In this document: positions 16,381 to 25,126 of the stretch, in pieces
Layout of the letters: each line of letters opens with the position of its first letter
Numbering within the stretch: position 1 is the first letter of the stretch
Assembly: GCF_004803895.1 (NCBI RefSeq)
Contig: NZ_CP021978.1
Coordinates: 1,426,001-1,490,000 of the forward strand
Direction: 5' to 3'
DNA from: Streptomyces hawaiiensis
GTDB taxonomy: Bacteria > Actinomycetota > Actinomycetes > Streptomycetales > Streptomycetaceae
DNA length: 64,000 nucleotides
The notes under the pieces: generated by a model
What the model was told of the DNA's origin: nothing
What the model saw: the letters and a program-made list of their open reading frames with translations, nothing else
Database searches by the model: none
Translations under genes and position numbers: made by a program

Positions 16381-19377
16381 TCAGCCGGCACCGCGCTGGC
16401 GCAGCGCCGACCCGGACCGGCCCTTGACGACCTCCAGCTGGGCGTGGATCCGCCGCCGCAGGTCGGGCACATGACTGACGATGCCGACGCTGCGGTCGCG
16501 TTCGCGCAGGGAGTCGAGGACGTCGAGGACCTCGTCGAGGGTCTGGTCGTCGAGGCTGCCGAAGCCCTCGTCGATGAAGAGGGTGTCCAGCCGCACCCCG
16601 CCCGCCTCGTCCGTGACGACGTCGGCGAGGCCGAGGGCCAGGGCGAGTGAGGCGAAGAACGTCTCGCCGCCCGACAGGGTCGCCGTGTCGCGTTCGCGGC
16701 CGGTCCACGCGTCGACGACGTGCAGGCCGAGCCCGCTGCGGCCGCGGCCGGTGCGGTCGTCGGAGTGGACGAGGGTGTAGCGGCCCGAGGACATGCGGCG
16801 CAGCCGTACGGTCGCGGCGGCGGCGACCTGCTCCAGCCGGGCCGCCAGCACGTACGACTCCAGCCGCATCCGGCGTTCGTTGTCCGCCGCGGTGCCGGCG
16901 GCGAGTCCGGCCATCCGGGCGACGCGGTCGTACTCCTCGCGCAGCGGCGCCAGCCGGCGCACGGAGGCGGTCGCCCGGGCGGACAGCCGGTCGAGTTCGG
17001 CGCAGCGCCGGCCGGCGGCGTCGTGGGCGGAGGCGGCGTCGCGCAGGAACCGGGCCGCCTCGTCGGCCGTCCGCTGTGCCGAGTCCGGGTCGGCCTGCGG
17101 CTCGCGGGCCGCCGCGGCCGTGTCGGCCTCGGCGAGGACGGCCCGTACGGCGGCCTCCTCGTGCTGCCAGGCGTCCAGGCGGTGTTGCAGTTCGCGGTGG
17201 GCGGCGTTGTCCAGGAGGGCGGCGGCCGCGGCCTGCGGCGTCTCGAAGCCGGCGCGGAAGGCGGCGTCGGCGAGGCGGGCGTCGGCGTCCTTGAGCCGCC
17301 GGGCGCTGTCCTCGGCGACGCGGGCGGCGTCGGCGGCGTCCGTGAGCAGCGCGGTCCGCCGCTCCAGCTGTGCGGCCCGCGCGGCGACACTGTCCAGGGT
17401 GCCCCGCGTCCGGTCCAGCTCCTCCTCCAGGGCGGCCCGTTCGCGGTCCAGCCGCTCCCGGTGACCGACCCGGGAGGCGGTCCGTACGGCGGTCTCCTGC
17501 CGGGCGGCGAGGCGCCGTTCGTGCTCGTGTCCGGCCTGCCGCAGCCGCTCCTGCGCGGCGTGCAGCTCGGCGGCTACGCCGCGGGCCCGCACATACTGCT
17601 CCTCCAACTCCGCGAGATCGTGGGCGAGTTGCCCGGTGGGGGTGTCACCTGCCTCCGCGGTGGCGGCGGCCAGTGCCTCCCGTACGACGCCGAGGCGCCG
17701 TTCGTCCTCGGCGCGCCGCTCGTCGGCGCGCTGGTAGGCGGTGAGGGCGTGCTCCTCCGCCTCGCGGTCGACGTGCCCGGCGACCTTGCGGGCCGGGGCG
17801 GGGTGTTCGGTGGCGCCGCAGACGGCGCAGGGGGCGCCGTCGGTGAGGTTCGCGGCCAGTTCGGCTGCGATGCCGTTCAGGCGCTGCTCCTTGAGGTCGA
17901 GCCAGTGCTGCTTGGCCCGGAGCGTCTCGTCCTGCGCGGTGCGGACCCGTTCTACCGCCTGGTCCGTGTCCTGGGCGAGCTGGTCGCGCGTGCGGGCCGC
18001 CCGCAGCCGCTGCTGGGCGGGCTCGCGCCGTACGGCGAGCTGCTCGGCCTGGGCGGCGGCCTGCTGCGCGGAGTCGACCCGCGCCTGGAGTGCGGTGCGC
18101 GTCTCCTCCCAGTCGTCGAGCCAGACCTCCGCCTCCTGCAAGAGGTCCGCGTCGGCGCGCTCCTGGCGGTCCAGGCCCTCCCGCTCGTCGAGGAGTTCGG
18201 CCAGCCGCCGCTCGGCGCGGCGTGCCGAGTCGAGCCCGCCCAGTTCCTCGGCGGCCCGGCGGGCGGCGGCGGCGAGCCCGGCCGCGCCCGCGTCGGCGAA
18301 GGCCTCCGGCAGCAGGGCACGCGCGCGTGCCTCGGCGGCGGCCGCCCGGCGGTGTTCGGCTTCGGAGGCTTCCCGCAGGTCCAGGGCGGGCGCGACCGCC
18401 TCCGCCTTGCGGGCCCGGTCCATGAGCGCCTGCGCCTCCCGGTAGGCGGCGGCTCCCTGCTCCAGGCGCGCCGCCCGTTCCCGTGCCTGGGCGAACCGCC
18501 GCTGGAGCCGGGCCAGTTCGCGGACGTCGTCCAGGGCGCGGCCGGCGGCGGCCTGCGCGGCCTCGGCGGCGGTGAGCGTGCACGCGGCGACGGTGAGCTG
18601 TTCCCGGGCGGTGCTGCGGGCGACGGCGGCCGCGCTCAGTACGGCCTCGGCGAGGCCCGGTTCGCCGGGGGCGAGTTCGGGCAGTTCCATGGCGTCGCCC
18701 GCGGCCTGCTGCATGCGGTGGGCGTCGGCCAGCAGCTCCGTGTCCCCGTCCCGCACCTGTGTCTCGGTGGCGCGGCGGCGCTCGGCGAGGCGCTTTTCGA
18801 CGTCGGCGAAACGGCGGGTGTCGAACAGGCGGCCCAGCAGCTTGCCGCGGGCCTCGGCGTCGGCGCGCAGGAACCGGGCGAAGTCGCCCTGCGGCAGCAG
18901 CACGACCTGGCAGAACTGCTCCCGGCTCATGCCGAGCAGCTGGGTGATCTCCTCGCCGATCTCCTGGTGCGAGCGACTGAGGTCCTTCCAGGCCCCGGCC
19001 GTCGCGTCGTACTCGCGCAGCCACGTCTGGGCCTTGTCCAGGGTCGTGCCGGTGCCGCGCTTCTTGGCGCGCTCCCAGGGCGGCTGGCGGGTGACCTCCA
19101 GGCGTCGCCCGGCGACGGTGAGGTCGAGGGTGACCTCGGTGCGGGTGGCGGGCGCGGCGTGGTCGCTGCGCAGGGTCGTGCCCTGCCCGCCGCCCTGCCG
19201 GGCGCCCGGCACCGAGCCGTAGAGGGCGTAGCAGACGGCGTCGAGGACGGATGTCTTGCCGGCGCCGGTGGGGCCGTGCAGCAGGAACAGCCCGGCTGTC
19301 GACAGTTCGTCGAAGTCGACGGTCTGGGTGCCTCCGAAGGGTCCGAAGGCGGTGACCGCGAGCCGGTGGAGCCTCAC
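16381..19377 (-). CDS. sbcC: Exonuclease SbcC (SMC-like ATPase subunit)
   Basis: 998-residue ATPase of the SbcCD (Rad50-Mre11-like) nuclease that opens hairpins and blocked DNA ends. Walker A GPTGAGKT at 35-42. Long coiled coils flank a zinc-hook CAVC (Cys near 517 and 520). The signature LSGGETF is near 900 and Walker B TLFIDEGFG near 933. GTG at 19377 overlaps the sbcD stop in a GTGA junction, so translation is coupled. Length and architecture are normal for the family. Confidence 0.97.
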   Translation of the reverse strand: MRLHRLAVTAFGPFGGTQTVDFDELSTAGLFLLHGPTGAGKTSVLDAVCYALYGSVPGARQGGGQGTTLRSDHAAPATRTEVTLDLTVAGRRLEVTRQPPWERAKKRGTGTTLDKAQTWLREYDATAGAWKDLSRSHQEIGEEITQLLGMSREQFCQVVLLPQGDFARFLRADAEARGKLLGRLFDTRRFADVEKRLAERRRATETQVRDGDTELLADAHRMQQAAGDAMELPELAPGEPGLAEAVLSAAAVARSTAREQLTVAACTLTAAEAAQAAAGRALDDVRELARLQRRFAQARERAARLEQGAAAYREAQALMDRARKAEAVAPALDLREASEAEHRRAAAAEARARALLPEAFADAGAAGLAAAARRAAEELGGLDSARRAERRLAELLDEREGLDRQERADADLLQEAEVWLDDWEETRTALQARVDSAQQAAAQAEQLAVRREPAQQRLRAARTRDQLAQDTDQAVERVRTAQDETLRAKQHWLDLKEQRLNGIAAELAANLTDGAPCAVCGATEHPAPARKVAGHVDREAEEHALTAYQRADERRAEDERRLGVVREALAAATAEAGDTPTGQLAHDLAELEEQYVRARGVAAELHAAQERLRQAGHEHERRLAARQETAVRTASRVGHRERLDRERAALEEELDRTRGTLDSVAARAAQLERRTALLTDAADAARVAEDSARRLKDADARLADAAFRAGFETPQAAAAALLDNAAHRELQHRLDAWQHEEAAVRAVLAEADTAAAAREPQADPDSAQRTADEAARFLRDAASAHDAAGRRCAELDRLSARATASVRRLAPLREEYDRVARMAGLAAGTAADNERRMRLESYVLAARLEQVAAAATVRLRRMSSGRYTLVHSDDRTGRGRSGLGLHVVDAWTGRERDTATLSGGETFFASLALALGLADVVTDEAGGVRLDTLFIDEGFGSLDDQTLDEVLDVLDSLRERDRSVGIVSHVPDLRRRIHAQLEVVKGRSGSALRQRGAG

Positions 19378-20537
19378 CGGGCCACCTCCCGTACGGTCTC
19401 GTCGGCCCGCACCGCGTCGAACGCGTCGCGCAGCACGGTCTGTTCGTGCGGGTCGGGTCCGGCGCCGCGCACATGGGCGACGAAGTCCTCCGCGATCTGC
19501 TGGTCGCTGCGGCCGGCGAGGCGCCGGGCGTACGACACCTCGGACTCGTCCTCGGCGCGGTCGGGGTCGAAGACGAGGCTGAGCGTGTGCGGGAAGCGCT
19601 CGGTGAGCCGGGCCATCGGGTCGGCCGGGCGGACCGGGTCGGTGAGGGTCGCCTCGACCCATGCCTCCTCGTGCCGTGTCAAATCCGGGTCGGCGAGCAG
19701 GTCCTCCAGCGTGCCCCGGATCCGGGCCAGGGCGCGGGGCACCGGGCAGTCGACGCGCTCGGCGTCCACGGAGCCGTCGGCGGCCAGGTCGACCAGCCAC
19801 ATGCTCTTGCGGTGGGCGGCCTCCGAGAAGGAGTAGGGCAGCGGGGAGCCGGAGTAGCGGACGCGGTCGGTGAGGGTCTGGCAGCCGTGCAGATGCCCGA
19901 GCGCCACATAGTCGACGCCGTCGAAGACCCCGGCCGGTACCGCGGCGACGCCGCCGACGGTGATGTCCCGCTCGCTGTCGCTGGGTTCGCCGCCGGTGAC
20001 GAAGGCGTGCGCGAGGACGACGGAGCGGGTGCCGGGCGCCCGGGTGGCGAGGTCGGCGCGGACCCGGTCCATGGCGGCGGCCAGCACGGCCTCGTGCCCG
20101 GCCTTCGCCACCCCGAACTCGTCCTTCACCAGGGCCGGTTCGAGGTAGGGCAGCCCGTAGAAGGCGACTTCCCCGTCGGCGTCCGCCAGCACCACCGGGG
20201 TGCCGGCCGCCGACGGCTCGGTCCGCAGATGGATGCCGGCCCGCCCGATGAGTCCGGCGCCGACGCCCAGCCGGCGGGCCGAGTCGTGGTTCCCGGAGAT
20301 CATCACCGTCGGCACGCCGAGGTCGGCGAGGCGGTGCAGGGCGTCGTCGAACAGCTCGACGGCGGCGAGCGGCGGCACCGCACGGTCGTAGACGTCTCCC
20401 GACACGACCACCGCGTCGACGGCCCGCTCCCGCACGGTGGTGACGAGGTGGCCGATGAACTCGGCCTGGGCGCCGAGCATGTTCACCCGGTGGAACGCCC
20501 GGCCGAGGTGCCAGTCGGAGGTGTGCAGCAGCCTCAA
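19374..20537 (-). CDS. sbcD: Exonuclease SbcD (Mre11-like nuclease subunit)
   Basis: 387-residue metallophosphoesterase nuclease partner of SbcC. Motifs in order: DWHLGR (near 8), VSGDVYDR (near 46), ISGNHDSA (near 80), AHAFVTGG and GHLHGCQ. These give the two-metal site. TTG at 20537 is the start, with GGAGCGG just before it and the family N-terminus RLLHTSDWHLG directly after. First gene of the sbcDC operon, stop overlapping the sbcC GTG. Confidence 0.97.
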   Translation of the reverse strand: MRLLHTSDWHLGRAFHRVNMLGAQAEFIGHLVTTVRERAVDAVVVSGDVYDRAVPPLAAVELFDDALHRLADLGVPTVMISGNHDSARRLGVGAGLIGRAGIHLRTEPSAAGTPVVLADADGEVAFYGLPYLEPALVKDEFGVAKAGHEAVLAAAMDRVRADLATRAPGTRSVVLAHAFVTGGEPSDSERDITVGGVAAVPAGVFDGVDYVALGHLHGCQTLTDRVRYSGSPLPYSFSEAAHRKSMWLVDLAADGSVDAERVDCPVPRALARIRGTLEDLLADPDLTRHEEAWVEATLTDPVRPADPMARLTERFPHTLSLVFDPDRAEDESEVSYARRLAGRSDQQIAEDFVAHVRGAGPDPHEQTVLRDAFDAVRADETVREVAR

Positions 20538-20722
20538 GACGCCGCTCCGGCCTGCATGTCTCCCCCTGCTGTCGCTCTTCGGGCCGGCACGAGCCGGTCC
20601 GGCTCGCTGTCAGGCCCACCACGCTAACGCGTGTGGGCACCTGGTCCACCACGAACCTCGGACCGTCCCGCCCTTCCGGCGGCAATTCAGGGGAAATGTC
20701 CGCAACTGTGGTGTGAACCAGG

Positions 20723-20830
20723 TCATTCCGGCGCGATGCCGTACTCCCGCGCCCACCGGTCGAGGCAGAGGGCGGTCTCCAGTCCGTTGCTGCGCAGCCG
20801 CGTCGAGACCGACGTCGGCCCGGGGCAAAG
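20723..20830 (-). pseudogene. Relic: C-terminus of an unidentified protein
   Basis: Minus-strand reading ending at TGA 20723-20725 gives a coherent tail (RLRSNGLETALCLDRW then AREYGIAPE) that looks like the end of a real protein but has no start or upstream body. I do not recognise the family with certainty. It lies beside another relic, so the segment seems to be decaying. Confidence 0.4.
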
Positions 20831-20852
20831 GCTGGGCGAGGCTCCGGGACGA

Positions 20853-21025
20853 GGATCGGGGGGGCCTACCGCCGGTTCGAGCAGGAGTTCCCCGGCGGCC
20901 GCCTGCTCGATCCGCGGGATGTCGCCGAGGTGATCGCGTTCCTGCTCTCGGGCCGGGCGCGGTCAACGGCGCGAACATTCCCGGGGGACGGCGGACAGAA
21001 CGCGCCGAGCGCCTACGGCTACTGA
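20853..21025 (+). pseudogene. Relic: C-terminus of a short-chain dehydrogenase
   Basis: Reading on the plus strand gives LLDPRDVAEVIAFLLSG, then VNGANI in another frame, then DGGQNAPSAYGY and a stop at 21023-21025. These are consecutive pieces of the SDR C-terminal signature (DPxDVAxxxxFLxS...xxxGxxIxVDGG). At least two small indels are needed to join them: a few bases missing near 20957 and one extra base near 20983. There is no N-terminal half. Non-functional. Confidence 0.72.
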
Positions 21026-21266
21026 GCCGCTCCCGGCGGCGGCCCGGGGGGCGGGGCACGAGGGCGTCGAGCCCGTGACGGCCGGGGCCGGGTCACGGCA
21101 CCGGCCGCTGACCCTCCTCGGCGACAGCAGGACGGTCGTGGTCCAGCGCTCCGCCCCGGCATGGCCGGTCCGGCCGCGGGGGCGGACCTCGGCGGCTGTG
21201 CCGCACGTCGTCTCGCTCACCGGCGCGCGTCCCCGCCGGTACCCGGCGTTCGAGGCGGCGCCGCAG
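21026..21266. other. Gene-poor stretch after relics
   Basis: Very GC-rich sequence between the SDR relic and the YigZ gene. Open frames exist on both strands, but none has a plausible ribosome site or a recognisable product. I see no operator or hairpin worth naming here. Confidence 0.4.
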
Positions 21267-21893
21267 TCAGGCGTCCCCGTACGCCTCCCCGCCCGGTTCG
21301 AACCCGGCCGTCCCGGCGGTGGCGTCGGCGAGCCAGGACCGGAAGGTGTCCACGTCGGCGTCCGGGAGGGCGATGTCGATCGTGACCGCCTCCTCGTAGC
21401 GCACGCCGCGGACTTCGTGCCCGGTGGTGCGCAGGTCGTTCTCGAGTTTGCCGGCCCGCTGGTGGTCGACGGTGACCGTGGCCAGCCGGAACCTGCGGCG
21501 GGTGCGGGTGCCGAGGGTGTCAAGGGCCTCGCCGACCGCTCCGCCGTAGGCGCGGATCAGACCGCCGGCGCCGAGTTTGACGCCGCCGTAGTAGCGGGTG
21601 ACGACGGCGACGACGTACCGCATGTCGCGGCGCAGCAGCATCTGGAGCATGGGGACGCCGGCGGTGCCGCCGGGTTCGCCGTCGTCGCTCGCCTTCTGGA
21701 CGGAGGCGTCGGCGCCGATGACGTAGGCCCAGCAGTTGTGGGAGGCGTCGGCGTGTTCCTTGCGGACCGTGGCGATGAAGTCCTGCGCCTCCTGCTCGGT
21801 GGCCGCCGGGGCGAGGGCGCACAGGAAGCGGGAGCGGTTGACCTCGGTCTCGTGCACGCCGGCGCCGGCGACCGTGCGGTATTCGTCCTGCAT
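21267..21893 (-). CDS. YigZ/IMPACT-family protein
   Basis: 208-residue protein of the UPF0029/IMPACT family. The conserved core SRFLCALAPAATEQEAQDFI, SHNCWAYVIG, SDDGEPGGTAGVPMLQ and VTRYYGGVKLGAGGLIRAY spans about residues 20-125; a DUF1949-like C-terminal domain follows. Eukaryotic IMPACT regulates Gcn2 kinase; the bacterial role is unsettled. It is the third gene of an operon with a SixA-like phosphatase (27 bp upstream) and a CysS-like protein. Confidence 0.92.
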   Translation of the reverse strand: MQDEYRTVAGAGVHETEVNRSRFLCALAPAATEQEAQDFIATVRKEHADASHNCWAYVIGADASVQKASDDGEPGGTAGVPMLQMLLRRDMRYVVAVVTRYYGGVKLGAGGLIRAYGGAVGEALDTLGTRTRRRFRLATVTVDHQRAGKLENDLRTTGHEVRGVRYEEAVTIDIALPDADVDTFRSWLADATAGTAGFEPGGEAYGDA

Positions 21894-21920
21894 CCGGCCA
21901 GCCTATGCGCGGGCCCGGGG

Positions 21921-22463
21921 CTACTTCTTCGCGCCCCGGGGCACGGTCAGGGACGTGAGCAGCGCGGTGCCGGGGGCGAGGGCGGGCCAGGCCGTGCCGC
22001 GCCAGGACAGGACGGCGATCGCCGAGGTGGGGAACTTCGTACGGACCTGCTCCAGGGTGTCGTCGAGGCCGTCGCCGGCGAGGGCCAGGACCAGTTCCTC
22101 CAGCCCGGGGTTGTGCCCGATCAGCAGCAGCGTCTCCACCTCGGCGGGCACCTCGTGGACGACGGCCAGCAGGCCGGAGGGGCCGGCGGCGTACAGCCGC
22201 CGGTCGTGGCGGACCGGCGGGGGTGTGCCCCACTCGGCGGCGGCCAGGCCCCAGGTCCGGCGGGCGCGTACGGCGGTGGAGCACAGCGCGAGGTCCGGCA
22301 GGAGGTCCGCGTCGGCCAGGGCCCGCCCGGCTGCGGGGGCGTCCCGGCGGCCGCGCGGGGCGAGAGGACGTTCGTGGTCGGCGACGTCCAGGGGCCAGGC
22401 GGACTTGGCGTGCCGCAGCACGACCAGGCGGCGCTGCGGGCCTGCTCCGGCGCGTTCGATCAC
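21921..22463 (-). CDS. SixA-type phosphohistidine phosphatase
   Basis: 180-residue histidine-phosphatase-superfamily protein. The catalytic RHG-like motif VVLRHAKSAW (phospho-accepting His near residue 18) is followed by ARRT and the second catalytic His in LLIGHNPGLEEL. SixA enzymes remove phosphate from phosphohistidine proteins such as PTS components. GTG at 22463 overlaps the stop of the CysS-like gene (GTGA), so the two are translationally coupled. Confidence 0.9.
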   Translation of the reverse strand: MIERAGAGPQRRLVVLRHAKSAWPLDVADHERPLAPRGRRDAPAAGRALADADLLPDLALCSTAVRARRTWGLAAAEWGTPPPVRHDRRLYAAGPSGLLAVVHEVPAEVETLLLIGHNPGLEELVLALAGDGLDDTLEQVRTKFPTSAIAVLSWRGTAWPALAPGTALLTSLTVPRGAKK

Positions 22464-23176
22464 GACGGGGATCCCAGGTCGCGGGTGAGGTCGAGGCCGA
22501 GGAGCCGGTCGGCGTAGGCGTACGTCTCGAACCGGGCGCCGTCGGGCAGGTCCGGCTCGGTCTCGACCTGACGGAGCACGTCCAGCACCCGGGGCACGTC
22601 CAGGTCGTCCTCCCAGGCGTCGCGCAGCCGCCCCCGCACGGCGTCGGGAATCGGCCGTGAGGGCTGCCGTGCCCAGCGGGCGACCGCACCGCGCCAGCGG
22701 GCGAGGGTGGCGCGGGCGTCGTCGAGTCGGGCCGCCTCCAGCCGGACGGGGGCGCTGTGGTGACGGGAGATCAGGGCGAGGCGCAGGGCGGCGGGGTCGC
22801 AGTGGTCCGTCGGGCCCGGCTCGACCGGCGCGACGGCGATCCGTACCCCGTCGGCCACCGCCCCGCCCTCGGCGGTGACATGGACGACCTGGGCCTCGCC
22901 CAGGCCCGCACCGACGTCGGGGCTGTCCTCGAAAGGGCGGATGCCGAGCGTCGCGGCGCCCGCGCGCAGCTCCGGCTGCCGCCGGCCGCCGGTCAGCAGG
23001 GCCCAGACCGGTGTGCCGCCGAGTTCCAGGGTCCGCACGAGCAGGTCCCCGACGAGCAGCACCCGCAGGTTCGTCGTGTCGGAGCCGGGCGCGTGCACCA
23101 CGACACGGGTCAGGCCCCGGCGGGCCGGGGCGGGGTCGACCGGCTCACGGGTTCGGGCGTCGATGATGCGCAGCAC
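22460..23176 (-). CDS. Cysteinyl-tRNA synthetase-like protein without catalytic motifs
   Basis: 238-residue protein that resembles a shrunken CysS/MshC. The start (LRIIDARTREPV) matches the CysS/MshC N-terminus. DPAALRLALISRHHSAPVRL (127-146) matches the conserved stretch right after KMSKS in CysS, and the tail (DAWEDDLDVPRVLDVL, YADRLLGLDLTRD) matches the CysS helical domain. The zinc ligands and HIGH motif are missing, and the KMSKS position reads VRIAVAPV. It cannot be an ordinary synthetase. GTG at 23176; first gene of an operon with SixA and YigZ. Possibly a sensor of a cysteine- or nucleotide-related ligand. Homology is my reading by eye. Confidence 0.72.
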   Translation of the reverse strand: MLRIIDARTREPVDPAPARRGLTRVVVHAPGSDTTNLRVLLVGDLLVRTLELGGTPVWALLTGGRRQPELRAGAATLGIRPFEDSPDVGAGLGEAQVVHVTAEGGAVADGVRIAVAPVEPGPTDHCDPAALRLALISRHHSAPVRLEAARLDDARATLARWRGAVARWARQPSRPIPDAVRGRLRDAWEDDLDVPRVLDVLRQVETEPDLPDGARFETYAYADRLLGLDLTRDLGSPS

Positions 23177-23279
23177 GAGGTGAGCGTAGGCGGGCGGGCG
23201 GGCACGCGCAGGCAGGTGCGGCGTTTTCCGGCCACCGTGGCGACAATCGCCCCACCAATGGCGTGCCCGGCCGCTCCTG

Positions 23280-24077
23280 TCAGGCCAGCGTGCCCAGGAA
23301 CCGCACATGGGGCCGCCCCTCGGGCCCTTCGCGGCTGACGGCGGCCCGCACCCCGTACACCTCGGCGATGAGCTCGGCCGTGAGGACGTCCTCGGGGGTG
23401 CCTCCCGCCACGACCCGCCCCGCGGACAGTACGACGACCCGATCGCAGTACATCGCCGCGAGGTTGAGGTCGTGCAGGGCGACGACGGTCGTGACCGGCA
23501 GGCCTGTGACCAGGGTGAGCAGGTCGAGCTGGTGGTGGATGTCGAGGTGGTTGGTGGGTTCGTCGAGGAGGAGTTCGCGGGGTTCCTGGGCGAGCGCGCG
23601 GGCGATCTGCACCCGCTGGCGTTCGCCGCCCGAGAGGGTGTGCCAGAGTCGGCCGGAGCGGCCGTCGAGGCCCGTGCGCTCCAGGGCGGCGCGCACGGCC
23701 CGCTCGTCGTCCGCGCAGGCGGGTGTCCAGGCGCGGCGGTGCGGGACGCGACCCAGCCGCACAATGTCCTCGACCGTCAACTCCACCTGGGTGTCCGACT
23801 GTTGCTCGACGACGGCGAGGCGGCGTGCGACCGTGCGGCGGGGCAGGTCGCCCAGCGGTGTGCCGTCGAGGGTGACGACTCCGGAGGTCGGCGTGAGCAG
23901 CCCGGCCAGCAGCCGCAGCAGCGTGGACTTGCCGGAGCCGTTGGGACCGAGGACGCCGACCGTGGAGCCGGTCTCCGGGGCGAGGGCGACGCCGTCCAGG
24001 ATGAGACGCCCGCCGGCACTGCGGCTGACCCGGTCGGCCCGCAGCCCCGCCCCCGCCGTCGCCCCCGCGCCGCTCAC
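23280..24077 (-). CDS. btuD: Cobalamin ABC transporter ATPase
   Basis: 265-residue ATPase of an iron-siderophore/B12 importer. Walker A GPNGSGKS at 44-51, Q-loop VVEQQSD, signature LSGGERQRV and Walker B LLLDEPTNHLDIH. GTG at 24077 overlaps the permease stop in a GTGA junction. Third gene of btuFCD; a cobalamin riboswitch upstream of the operon supports B12 or corrinoid as substrate. Confidence 0.93.
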   Translation of the reverse strand: MSGAGATAGAGLRADRVSRSAGGRLILDGVALAPETGSTVGVLGPNGSGKSTLLRLLAGLLTPTSGVVTLDGTPLGDLPRRTVARRLAVVEQQSDTQVELTVEDIVRLGRVPHRRAWTPACADDERAVRAALERTGLDGRSGRLWHTLSGGERQRVQIARALAQEPRELLLDEPTNHLDIHHQLDLLTLVTGLPVTTVVALHDLNLAAMYCDRVVVLSAGRVVAGGTPEDVLTAELIAEVYGVRAAVSREGPEGRPHVRFLGTLA

Positions 24078-25126
24078 CGCGCCCTCCGCGTCCGGTACAG
24101 CACCGCCACGAACGCCGGCACCCCGATCAGCGACGTCACGACCCCCACCGGAACCTCCTGCGGATCGAGGACCGTTCGGGCCAGGGTGTCCACCCATACG
24201 AGGAACACCGCCCCCGCGAGGGCGGTGACCGGCAGCAGCCGCGTGTGCCCGGGGCCGGTCAGGGCCCGGGCGGCGTGCGGCAGGACCAGTCCGACGAAGC
24301 CGATCGCCCCGGCCGAGCTGACCAGCGCGGCGGTGAGCAGGGCCGTGACGCACAGCAGCACCAGGCGGGTGCGGGCGACGGACACCCCGAGCGCGGCCGC
24401 CGCGTCCTGCCCGAAGGCGAAGGCGTCGAGGGTACGGGCGTACGACAGGCACACCACGAGCGCCACGGCCAGCACCGCCAGGCACAGCCATACGTCGGTC
24501 CAGCCGGCGCCGCCGAGTGAGCCGAGGAGCCAGAACAGCACACCGCGGGTGGTCTCGGCGTCGGCGGAGGTCATCACGACGAAGGAGGTGAGCGCGGAGA
24601 AGAGCTGCATGGCGGCGACGCCCGCGAGGACCACCCGGTCGGTGGTGCCGCCGAGGGTGTGGCTGAGCAGCAGCACCAGCGCGAAGGACAGCAGGGCGCC
24701 GAGGAACGCGCCCGCCGACACCGAGAGGGCACCGCCACCCGCGCCGAGCACGACCACGAGGACCGCTCCGGTGGAGGCGCCCGAGGACACCCCGAGTACG
24801 AAGGGGTCGGCGAGCGGGTTGCGCAGCAGCGACTGCATCACCGCCCCGCACACGGCGAGTCCGGCTCCGCACACGGCCGCGAGCAGGGTGCGCGGCAGTC
24901 GCAGCTGCCAGACGATCCCGTCCCGGATCGGCGTCAGCTGCGAGCTGCCGAGGCCGAGGTGGGCGGCCACGACGGACCACACGTCACCGACGCGGAGGTC
25001 GGCGGGACCGATGGTGAGGGCCACCGCGACGGACGCGGCGAGCGCGACGGCCCCGGCCGCCCCCAGGGCGAGTCCGGCCCCGCGCCGGGGCCGGACCCCG
25101 GCATCCGGCGGACCTTGGGCGGTCAC
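24074..25126 (-). CDS. btuC: Cobalamin ABC transporter permease (FecCD family)
   Basis: 350-residue integral membrane protein with about ten hydrophobic segments. It has FecCD/BtuC family motifs: RLPRTLLAAVCGAGLAVCGA, NPLADPFVLGVSSGAS, and GFVGLVLPHAARAL near the C-terminal half, the last being the ATPase-coupling region. GTG at 25126 overlaps the stop of the binding-protein gene. Forms the channel of the importer with BtuD and BtuF. Confidence 0.94.
   Translation of the reverse strand: MTAQGPPDAGVRPRRGAGLALGAAGAVALAASVAVALTIGPADLRVGDVWSVVAAHLGLGSSQLTPIRDGIVWQLRLPRTLLAAVCGAGLAVCGAVMQSLLRNPLADPFVLGVSSGASTGAVLVVVLGAGGGALSVSAGAFLGALLSFALVLLLSHTLGGTTDRVVLAGVAAMQLFSALTSFVVMTSADAETTRGVLFWLLGSLGGAGWTDVWLCLAVLAVALVVCLSYARTLDAFAFGQDAAAALGVSVARTRLVLLCVTALLTAALVSSAGAIGFVGLVLPHAARALTGPGHTRLLPVTALAGAVFLVWVDTLARTVLDPQEVPVGVVTSLIGVPAFVAVLYRTRRAR

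Noticed and set aside
16720-19836. Open frame of over 1000 codons antisense to sbcC/sbcD
   Set aside because: Mirror of strong G/C third-position bias; composition is Gly/Ala/Arg/Val-rich with no domain, while the opposite strand is clearly SbcC.
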